Part shown: positions 22,548 to 36,800 of the stretch, piece after piece
How positions within the stretch are numbered: the first letter of the stretch is position 1
Layout: every line of letters begins with the position of its first letter
Source of the DNA: Bemisia tabaci
Lineage: Eukaryota > Arthropoda > Insecta > Hemiptera > Aleyrodidae
Direction: 5' to 3'
DNA length: 64,000 bases
Assembly (NCBI RefSeq): GCF_918797505.1
Contig: NC_092800.1
Location: forward strand, 45,873,864-45,937,863
The notes under the pieces: model-generated
Databases searched by the model: none
What the model saw: only the letters and a program-made list of their open reading frames with translations
What the model was told of the DNA's origin: nothing
Program-made: the position numbers and the translations under genes

Positions 22548-22892
22548 TTAGTAGGTTTGAACTGCAACACGATTAAGAAGAATGAAAGATTAAGCTGCAT
22601 TAAATCAAACCGTGGATATACCGCTAAATTTGGTTTCAATGTGTAATTGTGCTCTGGTACTTGAGTTTTTTACCATGCTGTAAATATTGAGTTTATGCAA
22701 ATGAATATAAAAACAATATCCTGCATATATAAGCGATTAAACTCTGCCGTCCTATTCGGGACCTCCTGAAAAAAAAGAGCGTCCCGTTGAATTTACCGCC
22801 TTTTTCATGGCGCGAAACGTTCCTGTCGTTTGACCCCACGTTTCCGTTTCCTGTGATTTCCAAACACGGGAACAAAAATCAACGATTGAGCG

Positions 22893-24542
22893 TTTTTGCA
22901 GGCAAAGACCCCCTACGAATGAGCAGGCGATCACAGAGCGGGAGTAGCTGGTGGAGCGTGCATGAAGCTCGCTCGGACTTCATGATTATACTCTGTTGCT
23001 CTCTCCTCTCCTCTACTCTTTGCACATCACATAATGGCGCCAAGCACAAATTTCACTCTCGGAGAAAAATTAAACTGCTCAGCTCAGGGAATTGACCTTT
23101 TTGATCGGGATTAAATTTCTAAAAGAGTTCAAACCAAGTACTAACCAGGGCAATTCTCAAAATTCTTTGGCAAGACATTTTTCTGATATAATTTAAGGAT
23201 TACCTAAGGAGGGAAAATCTTTAGCATATCTGGAGAAATCACAAGCTTGTGTGGGGGCCCCGCAGCGTTCTGAGGCATTGAAATCAAATTCTAAACGTAC
23301 CTAACGTACCTACTTACATTTTGAATTTTGATGGAAAATAAGGGGGGAGAGGCTTCATTTATATCTGAGCCATGGGGATGCCAGATGATGAGGGATGAGT
23401 TTGAGGATTTTTGCGCTCAGCAGAGATGTTTTCAGGAGCATTGGGGGAACTAGTTAGGAGGAGGGGGGAGAAATATTACCCTCTCCTGACTTCAAGAAAT
23501 ATGAGGGCTTTTGCTAAGTTAGCTGTGTTGCTAGACTTTCATTGTGGAATTTGTAATTCTACCAAAAATATTTCCATGTGAAGATGAACCATCAAGCTAA
23601 AAATTTAACTCAGCATTCGCACAAATTTATAAATTTTTTTTGTGGCACAATGGTACAACTTCTGGGAAACATCCTGTTAAAGGTAACGAGGCACTTAGCA
23701 TATTTCTTGAAAAATTTGCTAAAAAAATATCTTTGCACATTTCTGCTTTTGATAACTTATACCTACAAAAGTACATAACGATCCAAAAAGTGGTAAATTT
23801 TACCAGTCAGGCATCAAGGGGTGAAATATGGGAGCATAAATATAGCATTAGGTACCTACCTAAGATGACATTTGAATCAGTGAGTTCGAAAATACACCAA
23901 CTCGGAAAAAAAATTTTTCAGGAAACACTTAAAACTTCGCAGCGGGCGAAGAAGTTAGTTTAAGAAAAACTTTTTTGGTGCCAAAGGACGCAAGAAGTAC
24001 TCTAGAGACTTTAACGCACCAAGTTTCAGATACTGATTTTTCATAGTCTGCCCTGAAAAATTTATATTTTTTGACCTGAATAACGCTTGCATATTTATAT
24101 AACTTGTTGGCACAAGGTATACTGAACCGAAAAAATAAAACCGCATCGGATAGTCGCCCGTTTCCCTTGATCGGCCAAAAATTGGTATTTCCAATGAAAT
24201 TCTTCGATTCTTCCCTTTTCCCGCGTCGCCGTTTCGAGCACTTCCGATTGCAATTTCGAAATATCCTTTTGCGTGCAGATGCTTCTACTTATCCATAAGT
24301 GTTACTAAACCGTAAAAAAGTGAAAATCGAAAAAAACCCGTGTTGGAGTGTTTCCGAACTCACTGATTCATTTTACATTATTGGAAACATGATTATGTGG
24401 ATGGATAAGGTGGGGAGACGGCAGACGATAGGATGGGTTAGAGTAGGTATTGGTTAGAGAGCGCTCGAACTGCTCTGAGTTCCCGTCGCGCCACGCAGCC
24501 ATCTTGCCTGCTCATTCCGAGGGGGTCTTTGCCTGCAAAAAG
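22893..24542. repeat. 38-bp inverted repeat pair 1.6 kb apart upstream of nicastrin
   Basis: 22893-22930 (TTTTTGCAGGCAAAGACCCC, then ctacgaatgagcaggc) is inverse to 24504-24542 with about two mismatches. The enclosed sequence has no recognisable gene. The right copy sits 263 bp before the nicastrin ATG, next to a gccatcttg word. Either terminal repeats of an unrecognised element or an inverted duplication of promoter-proximal sequence. Confidence 0.6.
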
Positions 24543-24804
24543 TAAACATCAAAATCAACAAAAGCGGTTCCACGCATTTGAGGTTATGTGTCGGATTATC
24601 AGGGCTTGTCAGTGACTAGGTTGTGAAACTTTGATAACTAATAAACTGCATAGTGAAAAAAGTTCGTTGTGATTTAATTTTTCTGAAATATGAATTTTTT
24701 TACGTGACTCAAATCTTCGAATAGCACCTTCCACCGGTTTCTCGGTTTTTGTCACGGTACTTCTCATACGTTCTAGCATCAAGTGTTCAGCTGTCAGAGT
24801 GAAG

Positions 24805-24880
24805 ATGAAGTTCAAAGTGTTCGAATTTAATCTCCGAATCGCTATCATGATTCTATCATCTTGTCTGAATCATGTAGTGG
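24805..24880 (+). CDS. NCSTN: Nicastrin exon 1: start and signal peptide
   Basis: ATGAAGTTC gives MKFKVFEFNLRIAIMILSSC, a signal sequence. Donor GTGG|GTAAGA, phase 1. Confidence 0.88.
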
Positions 24881-27800
24881 GTAAGATATTGGAAGATTTT
24901 TTTCCATTCAATAGTTTCTGTCCCTATTTTCTTAGGTTGTTATCGCGAGGTTATTAGTCCTCGAATAAATATTCATTCCGAGACTGCGCCTGCTACAATG
25001 AATGACTAAGAACATTTTAACCAGAATGCTTCACAGTGCAGTCTTTTCCTATTCCCAATGTCACCGATGAGATTTCAAATTTTACTAATGATTTCCTTCA
25101 TACCAAATTATATCTAAGTACATCCGTGCCCAGAGTCTATTCAGACGATAGACAAAAGGGCTGATCTTTCAAATTCTACCCGTCTTTAATCTCTGAAAAC
25201 TCCCATCATTGGGATAGAAAATTCGGCAAGCATTGAAAGTCTTCATGCCATAAATTTAATAAGGTCTTTCCAAAGGATGGTGCATTTTATTCCAATGTAA
25301 ACTAGATATGCGTTCTAACATAACATATTAGTTTCTTGAAGGAATTCCTCCAGTCCATCACACAGGTTTTTCTATACCTACACTCATTTTGATTATATTG
25401 CATCCACCTTCCTGCCTAAAATTTAAACCTAAGCTTTACACGGCTCTTCACACTAAATTGAAAAGTTGCCTCTCTGGGTTTCATTGGTAAGTACGCAAAC
25501 TCTAAAATCAGAAAAAAGACTAGGGTGATTTCATATCAGTCCTTATCTTCCTCAATATCATGTTACTTTCAATTTTTTCTTTATAGATTATTTACAGCAA
25601 TCTGCTAATTTTCAATGTTTCTTTTCAAGTCAAAGGTAGTGAACAGATGAGTATCCATGATAGAATGTACTTGACAATTGACAGCACGGCTGCTTGCTTC
25701 CGAGTCATGAACGGCACTCACTCCTTTGGATGCTCTTGTAAGTATCATGAAATGAATGGCTTTAAAATGGTTTTTCCACCAATGAATTGACAAATTATTT
25801 TGTCATTACTCAAGTGTAACCTCCAAAAATGCATGGCAAAAAAGTATTATAAATGTGTGCCAGGGGCTCTCAACCTGTGGTCTGCAGCTGATGAGTGGTC
25901 AGGGTGTCTACAAGTCTGGTAAGTCCAGAAATAGTACTGATTTTTGAAGAGGGCTCCGAAAGTACTGTAAAAGTGCAGAAATTTGGTAAGAAGGTCCGGA
26001 ATTCTTTTCATTTTTTGTCGCAATTTGAGCGAGAAATTCAAATGTTTAAAATTGTTTGAATTTCGTCGAATGGAGGTACTGAAAAAGAACTGAATTTTTC
26101 TGTTGAGGAGGTACTGATTTCTTGGGAATGTGCTGAAAAAGTACTGTAAAAGTACTGAGTTTTGGCCAGCCTGTTTTAGCAGACACCCTGGTGGTGCTCT
26201 GCAAAGGCTCACCTACATTGGTTTCATTTTTTGGAAAAAAAAAGGCAATCGCTGAAAGAAAGAAATTTTTTGTAGAAAGAAACAATTGTCACAGCCTCTA
26301 TGAAATTGTAGGCTGCCTGTAGTGGTAGGTAATTCCCCGCCTCTTTAATAAAACAAATTGTGAAAGTCAAATTAAAAAAGCATAAAACCGAAAAAAAACA
26401 ATGAAAAGGATTGTTTGTTTTTGTTGGTGATGCGGAATCCACAACATCTCCTGGAGAAAAAATTGTCTGCGGCTAAAGGAGGTTGTGAACCTCTACTGCA
26501 CACAGAAGAAAATCATTATATACTGAGAACAATGCTTTAGTCTGGGCTATAGTGTTATATTGAAACTAGGATGCTCGTTATTGCAAAAGTCACTTTTTAA
26601 GTGTGTCCAAAAATTATACTCTTGTTTGAAATGTACCAAGAGCATTGTGGAAGCTATTATTTCTTTTTCTCCGCATGAGTCTGCCTTAAATAAATTTCTC
26701 TACTTGTAGGTGTTGAAATTTGCTCAAGTTTTAGGGAATTATCTCATATTAATAATTTGCTTCCAAAACAGGATAAACAAACATGGAGACCGAAGTTTGA
26801 CATTCTGACAGGTCTGCACATAGTGCTTAGAGTGAATCCAAAACTCTAATGAACACATCGACTTATGTTTGAAGTAACAATTCGGATTTTACAGAGGACA
26901 GAGTTAAAGCTCAAAGCAAAAATTAAATAGTTAGCGTTGTATCATCTGTACCCAGTACAACCTGTCACGAACCTTTCACTTGCAGAAATATTGCCTAGAA
27001 ACCAACAAGTTCAATCTTACTGCGTCTTGGGAAACGCAAGCCATTGCATCCATTCAAAACCATGCATAAAGGACCTCTTTTCTGTGGTTTTTTTCTCTTG
27101 AATGACTAAATGCATCAACTGCCATAATCCATATGACTTAAAGCTGCAGATTTTTTCAAAAAGTTGTCGCAGCACCTGAATAGTCTGACCAAACTCTGCT
27201 TGCACTTAAGAATCCCATTCTTTTCTATAGATTAGCAGCTGTCATACATAAATACTAACCTCTTTTTATTCTACTTTTTTGTAATTTTTACAGCAAGCTT
27301 AAACGGAAATGTGGGCGTTATCCATTTGATTGAATCACCTGCTGATCTCACATGGTTGGTCAATGGTACAGGGAAGGGGCCATATGTTGTAGCGCTTCGT
27401 CCTCCAATGTTTCGTCAGTAAGGAACAATCTATTTCAAAATCATCATCGAATATAATTGAATAAACAAGAATGTGCCTCTCATGTTCAATTTGAGCTTAA
27501 AAATTACGGAAGTCTGGTATTTTTAAATTTTCCCTTTTTTGCAAAAGTATTTTTTCTAAAGGTACGCCAAAATTATTTTCCAATGTATTGAAACAAGCAG
27601 TGCCCGAAAAGTTGAAAATTTGAGTTTTAGGTTGTGGGACACAAGGACAGGGTGTCTACAAGTCCGTAAACAGTACTGATTTTGTAAGGGCGGTCCGGAA
27701 GCACTGAAAAAGTGCGCAAAGAAGGTCCGGCATTTTACTCACTCATTTGTCATTTTTGTCGCAATTTGAGTGAGAAATTCAAATTTCTGAAATTTTTCGA

Positions 27801-30800
27801 ATCTCGTCGAATGGAGGTACTGAAAAAGTACTGAATTTTTCTGTTAAGGAGGTATTGAATTTCTTAGGAATGTACTGAAAAAGTACTGTAAAAGTACTGA
27901 TTTTTGGCCATCCTGTTTTAGTAGACACCCTGAAGGAACAAAGACAAGAAAAAGGTCCTCTTCTATATCTCAATCCAAATGTCTTTCAAGAGATATCAAA
28001 CAAGGAGTCCCTAATAGGAACTTTCAAGTAGCTCTATGTTCTTTAATATCATCATTTTGTAGTTGAAAAGCCGCAACTTCAACTGAACTCATGCACAATT
28101 TTCCATAAAATCTTCGTGTAAGTTGACCCTTTTTTCTTATTTTACAGGAGCACCCTATCGCAACTAATTGGGAATGAGAAAATATCGGGCATGCTTCTAA
28201 TGAGTGCCCCTAGTGACCCCAGGGTGAGTTCATTCTCCCATGCCGACTCGTGTCCAAACAGGTATTCGAGTCTTCCAGGCTCGTGCGATCCTGAAGCTCC
28301 ATGGAACGAGAATGGAACAGCTTTGCTGCTCCAGGATTGGGGCTTCCCAATGTTTTTCATAGAAGATGAAGAGGCCATAAATAACATCACACAAGTAAGT
28401 TACTTTCGTAATCTTGTTTGTTATAGGTACAGTAAAAGTTCGTTAAGTCAAATCATTGGGGGACCTATGAAAATTTCAACATAAGTGGCTGGTCGACTTG
28501 CTCATTTTTCCGCTTAACTTGCAATGGAGATGTTACAAGTGTGAGGAATTTGCAATTTGACTGTTGATTCTTATGTAAAAGTTTGTGAGAAACATGATGG
28601 TGCCACTAGTTTTCTCTGAAATCAACTCCCAAGCTCAAAAAAAGCTCTCAAGTTGAGGCCAAAATGGAGGGGATATCCCACGCTATCCTGATAGTCCACC
28701 TCTGCATCAAGACAAACTCTCCATGCAAAGACAGGGAGCAAATACATCGACAGGGCTGCCACTTTATTTGGGGACTCTAAGACTGATATCACAACATCCC
28801 TGCTAATGTATTTGCTCCCTATCTTTGATGTAGAGGTAAACTCTCAGGATAGCGTGGGATATCCCCTCTATATCGGCCTCAACTTGAGAGCTTTTTATGA
28901 GCTTGGGAGTTGATTTCAGAGAAAACCAGTGGCACCATCATGTTTCTTGCAAACGTTTACATAAGAATCAACAGTCAAATCGCAAATTCCTCACACACGC
29001 AACATCACCATTAGCTTGAAAATCGTAGAAATTTGACTTGAGTGTCAATGCACACATCTGGAGATTAGCGAGCTCAGTTAAGGTGATTCATGTGATTGAC
29101 TAGTGTTTCGTCTTAGTGTAATAATGAGCACGCCCAAGGAACGTGTATTGAATGCCTTGTCGATTAAAAGGAAAATGGAAATTTTAGACTTTACTGAAAA
29201 TAACGAAAATTGGAGAAAGAAAAACGTTTGCATAATTTTTAAAATTCCGAATAGCATGCCTAGTAAAATTTTAAAGCATGAGAGAAAATTCGTTCAGCAG
29301 AACTTCAGTGTGATGGTACAAAAAATTTAAAGAATCTTACTACCCTAAATTAGAAAAAATTCTCGCATTATCAAATCTCAAAAATCTCTCTGCAAATCTC
29401 AATCTAGTGTGAAGTTAAGAGTAAAGTGAGCCAAGCTTTAAAAAAAGGAAACAAAAAAAAAAAAACTATCAAATGCAGCAATTTTCAAACCTACCCACAA
29501 GCAAATGTAACTTCTACATTTCCTTCATGTATAAAGGTACGTAACTACAAATCTCTTTTTTACATTTCTTGTGTCAATGTTGTTTATTTTCCCTGTTTTT
29601 TCTCGTAAAAACCCGAAAAGAACCCCGCACAATCCTTATGGGAAATGATTCTCTATAGAGTCTGATAAAATTTTTGGGTTTCAGTGCTTTAAAAACTTTA
29701 ATCTGCCTCTGGATGAAACTCAGAATGACCGGGCTCTCTGCGCTTTGGAACTTAGCAGCCATATGTTTTCTGCAGTCAACTCTCGTGTCTGCACCCGAAG
29801 GAACGAACTCATGTCTCTCAGCAGCTCTTTCTCACCAAGTGAGTGTGAATCTTTTATTCTTACTATGATGTGTGCATTTTTAATTCAGGGCTTGTCAAAT
29901 TTTTAAATGTGTAGCAAACAAGAGGTATCAATGATAAGCTTGATGGACACAGTTGGAACTATTAATTTATATTTTAATACCTTGATTCTTTGAAAAATTA
30001 AAACATTCATAATCTTTCATATTTCAGAATGCTTGAATCAGAAATCATAAAATTGTAATTATATGTAATCGTTTTGGACCATTAATTATCAGCATCAAGC
30101 CACACCTCCTCTTGAAGAATTTTGCTTTTGTCATAACCAAAGTTTTTTTTAAAAATATGAAGTAATGTGGAGATCAAACATCTTAATCCGCTCGTAGGGT
30201 TAAAAAAATTTCTAAAAGTTCTGAGTTACGGATTTTGCTACTTTCTCTTTCTGTTTCTCACTCAGAAGAAAAGGAAAGAAAATAGTCTTCTTTTTCAAGA
30301 TCCGATCAGCCAGGATGTGTGTCAATATAAAATGAACCATAGAAACATGTAGATGGCTGAATGACGCCAATAATTCACCTTGCAATTTATTTCAGTTGTC
30401 AGTTACTTTCATTTGGTTAACAGAAAATCAATTTCACCAATTTTCCGTAGGACAGTTTCTTGCCCTGCTTCCTGTGATTATCAAAATATTGGTGACTTAG
30501 ATCAAGGAGTTAATACCTCTCATCATTTTTTTCTATTACTCTGTGAGTAATCTTTCCCCATCTTTTCAGTCAAATACTGCGACCCAATCGGTGGCAAGAA
30601 CATTTACTTTCCAGTCCCACCGCTGAGATCTCCCAGCGAGACTGCAAACGAGTCGGTGATTATCGTAGCCGCCCGCATGGACGCAGCATCTTTGTTTTAT
30701 GGCTCTGCTCCAGGAGCTCTCTCTGCTGTCACTGGCACCGTCACAGCATTATCCACGGCCAAGCTTCTATGGACTCTTTATCAAAGCGCGCCTGTTGAAA

Positions 30801-33800
30801 CAAATGGTAATAACTCAAATTTTGTAACTTAATTTTTGTTCTCTCTCTTGAATGTTCTTTCATTTTAAGAAGGTTCCTGTGCATTTAAACTCTCAAAAAT
30901 TTAATGAATCTGGGGCAAAAATGTAGAGAAATGAAGAAAAAGTTCTATTTGAATCAGGGAATTATCAGAATCTCATGGAAAAGACAGCTTTTCTTCATTG
31001 CTTGTTTTTCCACTATCTTACAAGTTTTCTTGATTAGCAGAATGAAAGTTCCTGAAAATTATTAGTATTTTTCAAAAAGAAGACTGATAACTATGAAATT
31101 GATTTTTCTAAAGCCAATTGATTCATTTTCCTCTCCATCAACTGCGACCTATTTTCACTCCATACTCGTCTGAAATGCCTTCTTATTGTTCACGGTTTGA
31201 AGGTTTGGCATATCCAAGGGCAGTTTCTTAATTGCTAACCAGCGAATAAATAGTTTTACTGTCAAAGAAGTTTTGTACATGATAAGTATTATTTGTTTAG
31301 TGCCAAAGAAGAGTATTTGAAAACAGTAGTACATAAATAACTTTCGTGATAAAGATTTCACTCCTTTGTTTATGATGTTCATGATGTATTTTCTTTTTTT
31401 GTTGCATTATGAAGAGACGGTATTATTCTTGCTTTTGAATGGTGAAACTTATGACTACATTGGCTCAACTCGTGTTGTCTACGACATGAAGCAGAAGATG
31501 TTCCCGAACCCTACCAAATATCTGAGCACTAAAAATATCAAATTATTTATCGAACTATCACAACTCATGTCCCCGAAACAGTTGTATTATCACTATAGGA
31601 ATGCATCGGTAAGTATAAATTACTTTTATGATCTTATTTTCAGTTTTTATTTGGAGTGCACCTCAAATTCTAAAATTTTAATATTTATCAACCAACATTA
31701 TGCCTTGACTCGTCCCAAGAGGTGAATGAAGGTTCCCTCAAGAGCCTATCTGAATAATTTTTTGATAAGTTTAGGAAAATCGGTTTCTCAATGGCCCCCT
31801 AATTTTATTCAAATTGTGTGCCGTTTGTGTTAAATGATGTTTGGTATCACTACATTTTCTAAAGAGTTTATGGTAGTAATAAACTTGCTTTTTTTTCAGT
31901 TTTGCTTAATCCTCAATTTTTCTTATGCTTTCATTTCCCTTTTACAGAATCCGGAAGTTGTTGAAAATTTCATTCAAAAGCTCTCAAAGTCAGTTCAAAC
32001 AGTAAATTTCCTTCCAGTAGACGGTTCTCTGCGTTTGCCTCCTGCATCATTTCAAACATTTTTGAAAGAAGACCCGAACATACCAGGCTTCATTCTTACC
32101 AATGACTATAAGAAATTCAACAACAGGTATGCAACCCTACTCATTCAAGTATTAATATCTCAGGCTATATTTAGAGACTCCTGGAAGCACAACTGTCCAT
32201 AGGATAAAGGACCTACCCAAGAAGCAATAATCATGAGATAATGAGTCACTCGTGCAAATTGTTGAATCATTCTTTTTGTTAATTTTAGATTATAGATCAG
32301 CAAAAATAATGAAATCCCTCCAAATAGCAAGTTCCTCTGTCCAACATTAGCTATTGCCGTTCAAAAATTGTGGCGTATAACATCATCCACCCCAGCATTA
32401 ACAAGGTCATACACCATATTTTTGAACAGTGATGTCTTCGTTATTATTGGATGTTGAAATTAGGGGTTTGGACCTACATTTTTATTTTTTGCTAACGTAT
32501 AAGCCTAAACTATTATAGCGCAATTGACATAGTTGTGTCCGCTAATTCCATCTTGTCAATTGCGCTCAACTGACCAATTGCCGTTCATTATTATTATAAT
32601 CCATGAAATGACTTAAAATTACTCCTTAATTCAGGCAGTTTTTTGGTAATTTTATTTCAAGGAACAAATCTTAATAAATAGAAATAAAATCACAACTTAT
32701 GAGAACTGTATCAATAGGAAAAATTTGGGCAAAACTGCCGAAATGATGAGATTCTAACAATTTTATAGAAATAAAATGGTAAAAAAAGAATCATCGTTGT
32801 TTCTGCAGTTTTGCCCAAATTCTTCCATTCGATACAGTTCCCATTTAGTTGCAACCTTGTTTCAGTGATTCATATTTTCCCCATCACAAAATGTTATTTT
32901 GGTAAGTGCCAAAAGACTCAAAATTAAGTTATTTGATCCCATTTCTATCGTAATTTTGGGAAAAAAGGAGAAAGGGAAAAATCTACTCTAAAACATCTAT
33001 GTTTCCTGTGTATCATCACATTTTAATTACTTATTTACGAATTTTATCTTAATTTATGCTTTTTTTAATGGTTTTCTCTCCCTCAACAGGTACTATGAAA
33101 GTATCTATGATGATGCCCAGAATTTGGGCTATGAGTATTCGAATGGTACTAAAGGAATATTGCCGGGTTCCGTACAGTTTCTGTTGGCAAATCTATCAAC
33201 ATCTTTAGCCCGCGCTCTTTATGAAACAATTTTCAAGCAGGCGGCACCAGACAATGCAACAGTTACACCCAAGCAAGTATGTGATTCTTTGTTATGATGT
33301 GCAGGAATCATTATTCGGCCAAAATAATTCAATGGAATATTATTCTTTTGTTTAAAAAGTCAGTTTTACGCACAAAATTTTAAAACAAAACTATCAATCA
33401 CCAAGAAAGTCACTATGATTTTTTTTTTGTCACTAACTTTGATTTTTTTATAACACAAGTACTTTTTTGTTACCTGTCTAAAAATCCAAGCGACTTGAAA
33501 TCACAGGATTATTTGTTTAAAGTGCAATTTATAAGCTGAAAAGGGAATAGAAGAATGACATACACTTTGTAGTGATTGGTTGCATCGATTCACACCAATG
33601 GACCAAATCTTCAAACTGCCTGTTGACTATGGCTGTTCATATCTATTCATTTTAGTAGCCAATTTCCTTGAAGCGTAAAGCAAACTTTCACTTGTCATTT
33701 GCAATGCAATCTGATAGCAAATCTAGAATCCATTTGGCAGTTATTTTACCGATCTTATTTACATTATCATGTGTAACTATATTTTTTGCTTCTTAGGTGG

Positions 33801-36800
33801 ATGAGCTTTTATATTGTTACTTGGAGAACCAAAATTGTTCGCTGTGGAGGTCTTTTGCCTGGGATGCAAAACTGGACGCAAAGCCAGCATCCCTTTACGT
33901 TGGTGTTGATAGGCATACGAATGTTGCGACAACCTTCACAGCTCTGACTCTGGCAGATTTTACCGCTAACAAGACTACCATCCCCTTTGAGCAATGCTCA
34001 ACCGATACAAATACTTCATTGGTGAGTCTTTTAAAAATCTCTCTAACAATAATATAGAAGAATGTGTAGTTTTAAAGTTTGATCATTCTTGTCACAGATA
34101 TTTTACTTTGTGTTTTGAAAACTTGACAAGGAGGAATTAGGATAGTTCTAAAATTTCCATTTTTTAGGATCTAGATGAATGTGCACTGTGGCAGCCCGAG
34201 AACATAGATATAAAATAGGACAAGCAAAGGCAGGGATGAAGCTGAAAAAACACAATAATTTATAAAACATGGGACGTTTCGATCGGCCTCTATGTCATTA
34301 TCAACCATTGAAAAAGAATTTAAAAATCTAAAAGAACAAAAGTTAAAAAAAACAATGTTACTGGCCCCTGGTCATGGCAGCGAGAAATTTTTTAAGATCG
34401 GTTGATTTTTACTCGACATACGGTTAACACCGTCAGAGAAGTCGGGAAAGTATCAGGGAATATAGAAAAATCAGAAAAATTACGAGTTTTTCAGGGAAAA
34501 ATCTTCAAGATAAGTACCTTTTTTTGCTTTTCAGAATGTACATATTGATGTTTTGAACAACAATTGGATAGAAAACGGTCGCATCTACTTTGCGTTTTTT
34601 CAAAATCTCATCTCTTATTTTAATATTTTGGAGGGAAACTAACCAACATCCCTATTCAAAAAGTGTCACAACTTTTACTGTCCAAGTGAAGATTACATAT
34701 TTCTAGAAAGATTTTAAGGGAAAATGTTGGTTTGTTGCATTCCAAAAAATCAAAATAGGAGAGGAAATTTTGAAACATCGCAATGTTGGTGTGATTGTCT
34801 TACTTTTCTCTATACATATGCTTGGGTTTAGAAAAGCCTTTTATCCTTCGTAACTTGTCTTGAAATCGGGGAAATTTTATCCTTTGTAACATTTCTTATA
34901 ATCAGGGAAATGTCATGGAATTCCATTTTCTAAATTTCATGGCTTACATATAGACAGCAAATTTGAATTTCCCTATTTTTTTGTAAAGGAATAGATATTT
35001 GCGATAAAAAAAAATAACCAACTGTTCAGAGAATAAAAGAAACAATTTCTCTCAAATCATTGATTATTAATGAAAACTATTTTCTCAGGATTGGAGTTAT
35101 ATCTGGATGTACGGAGATGCAACAAGTGGTCGGTGTATCAAAACGTATGTCAAGCTCACATCTGCATCTAGTCCTGCATTTGAAATCCCAGGTAATGTAT
35201 ATTCAAGTACTTCTTTTCGCTCAAAATTTTCTAGAAATTACTTTCATCTAGCTTTCTGTCATTACAAAATGTTCAGGCGAAGACACTCAAATTAAGGTTC
35301 TGCTTGTGACCTTGTGAGAATAAATATATAGAGCCACGATGCCAGAAGATAAATGTTAAGGGTACATATTAAGCAATTTTTTAAAGTTTATGAAAAAAAA
35401 TATGATTTGAGTCTTCCATCAAACATGCTCCTAGTCCAGGCAAATAAGCCATGAAAAGGGCTATAGCCTGCAAAAATCCCGGGTAGTAATGTTTTCATCG
35501 ATTCCTATGTAATTTTTGACGCTGAACCCGAATTTCAACTTTGCGCCCTTAAATGCGGACCGGAAAGTTGCCAAATTTGGCAAAAATGGCCTAAAATCGG
35601 CCTTTTTTCTGGATTATGACCTGTAACTTGCTAAAAATTGATCTGACGATAAAATTAGTTATTTTCAGAAATAAAGCTCGATAAATTTCCTGTAAAAGAG
35701 TTCCTATACTTTTTTTGCTCAATGCAAAATCAAGCGGGCTGGCGGGCTCCGAACTTTGAAAAATGAGGAAAAACTGTGTTTTTCGCGGTTTTTGCCCGAT
35801 GTCTCGTGCTTTAATCGTCCGACGAGTAATTTCTGGACAAATTAAGTGAAGTACACTGAGTGAAATGAATTGATGTATATAATAAGGATAACCCAACACA
35901 TTACAGTATGCGCAATTTTTGCACATTTTACAAAGTTCGGAGCCCGCCAGCGCGCTTGATTTTGCCTTGAGCAAAAAAGTGTGTAGGAACTTTTTTATAG
36001 GAAATTTAACGAGCTTTATTTCTGAAAATAACTAATTTTATCGTCAGATCAATTTTTGGCAAGTTACAGGCCATAATCCGGAAAAAAGTCCGATTTTAGG
36101 CCATTTTTGCCAAATTTGGCAACTTTCCGGTCCGAATTTAATGGCGCAAAGTTGAAATTCAGATTCAGTGTCAAAAATTACATAAGAAAGGATGAAAACA
36201 TTGCTACCCGGGATTTTTGCAGGCTCTTTTCCTTGTTTGCCTGGACGCATATTCCCAAACCCCGCGTGGATTGTGAAATCCCGTTTAGACCCCAACCGAA
36301 GCCCCTTGTGCGGGTCCGAGACTCCTCCGCACCGGCTCGGCTCAGGTAGTCTCTCATCTCCGTCCAACCTTCATGCCCTTCCTCTGATTTCTTCTCAACA
36401 GTTTTGGCCACGAATTAATCGATGTAATATTTATTTATTCAGTTGAATCTTTTGAAACAGCAGAATTTGAGGACTTTTTCGGTAAAAGGGCGAATGGAGC
36501 TTGCCATGCTGTTGCGATTGCGCAGTTTTCTTACCGTTCGCGGCAAATGAAATTCATTCACAGTCGATTTATGTCCTTTAAATCGCCAGGAAAAACTCTG
36601 AGCAGATTTAACGAAAAATAAACAGCAAAACAGTCGGATAGAGAACTACGTTGCACAATCTTAGCAGAAATGGACGTCTCATACGCCCTTTCACCGAAAA
36701 ATGCCTAAATTACGTGCAGTGGAAATATTTTTTAATGCCGAAAATTTCGCAATGCAAAGTCATGACGTCACCTTCGTTGATCGCATGATCAATAAACTTG

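Larger units (their letters stand above)
28430..29500 (+). mobile_element. Tigger/pogo-like element remnant, interrupted
   Basis: TA then CAGTAAAAGTTCGTTAAGTC at 28428 is a pogo-type terminal repeat. Downstream, after the nested foldback element at 28526-29007, a transposase N-terminal fragment follows at 29124-29330. The right end was not recognised, so the end coordinate is approximate. Lies in nicastrin intron 4. Confidence 0.55.
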
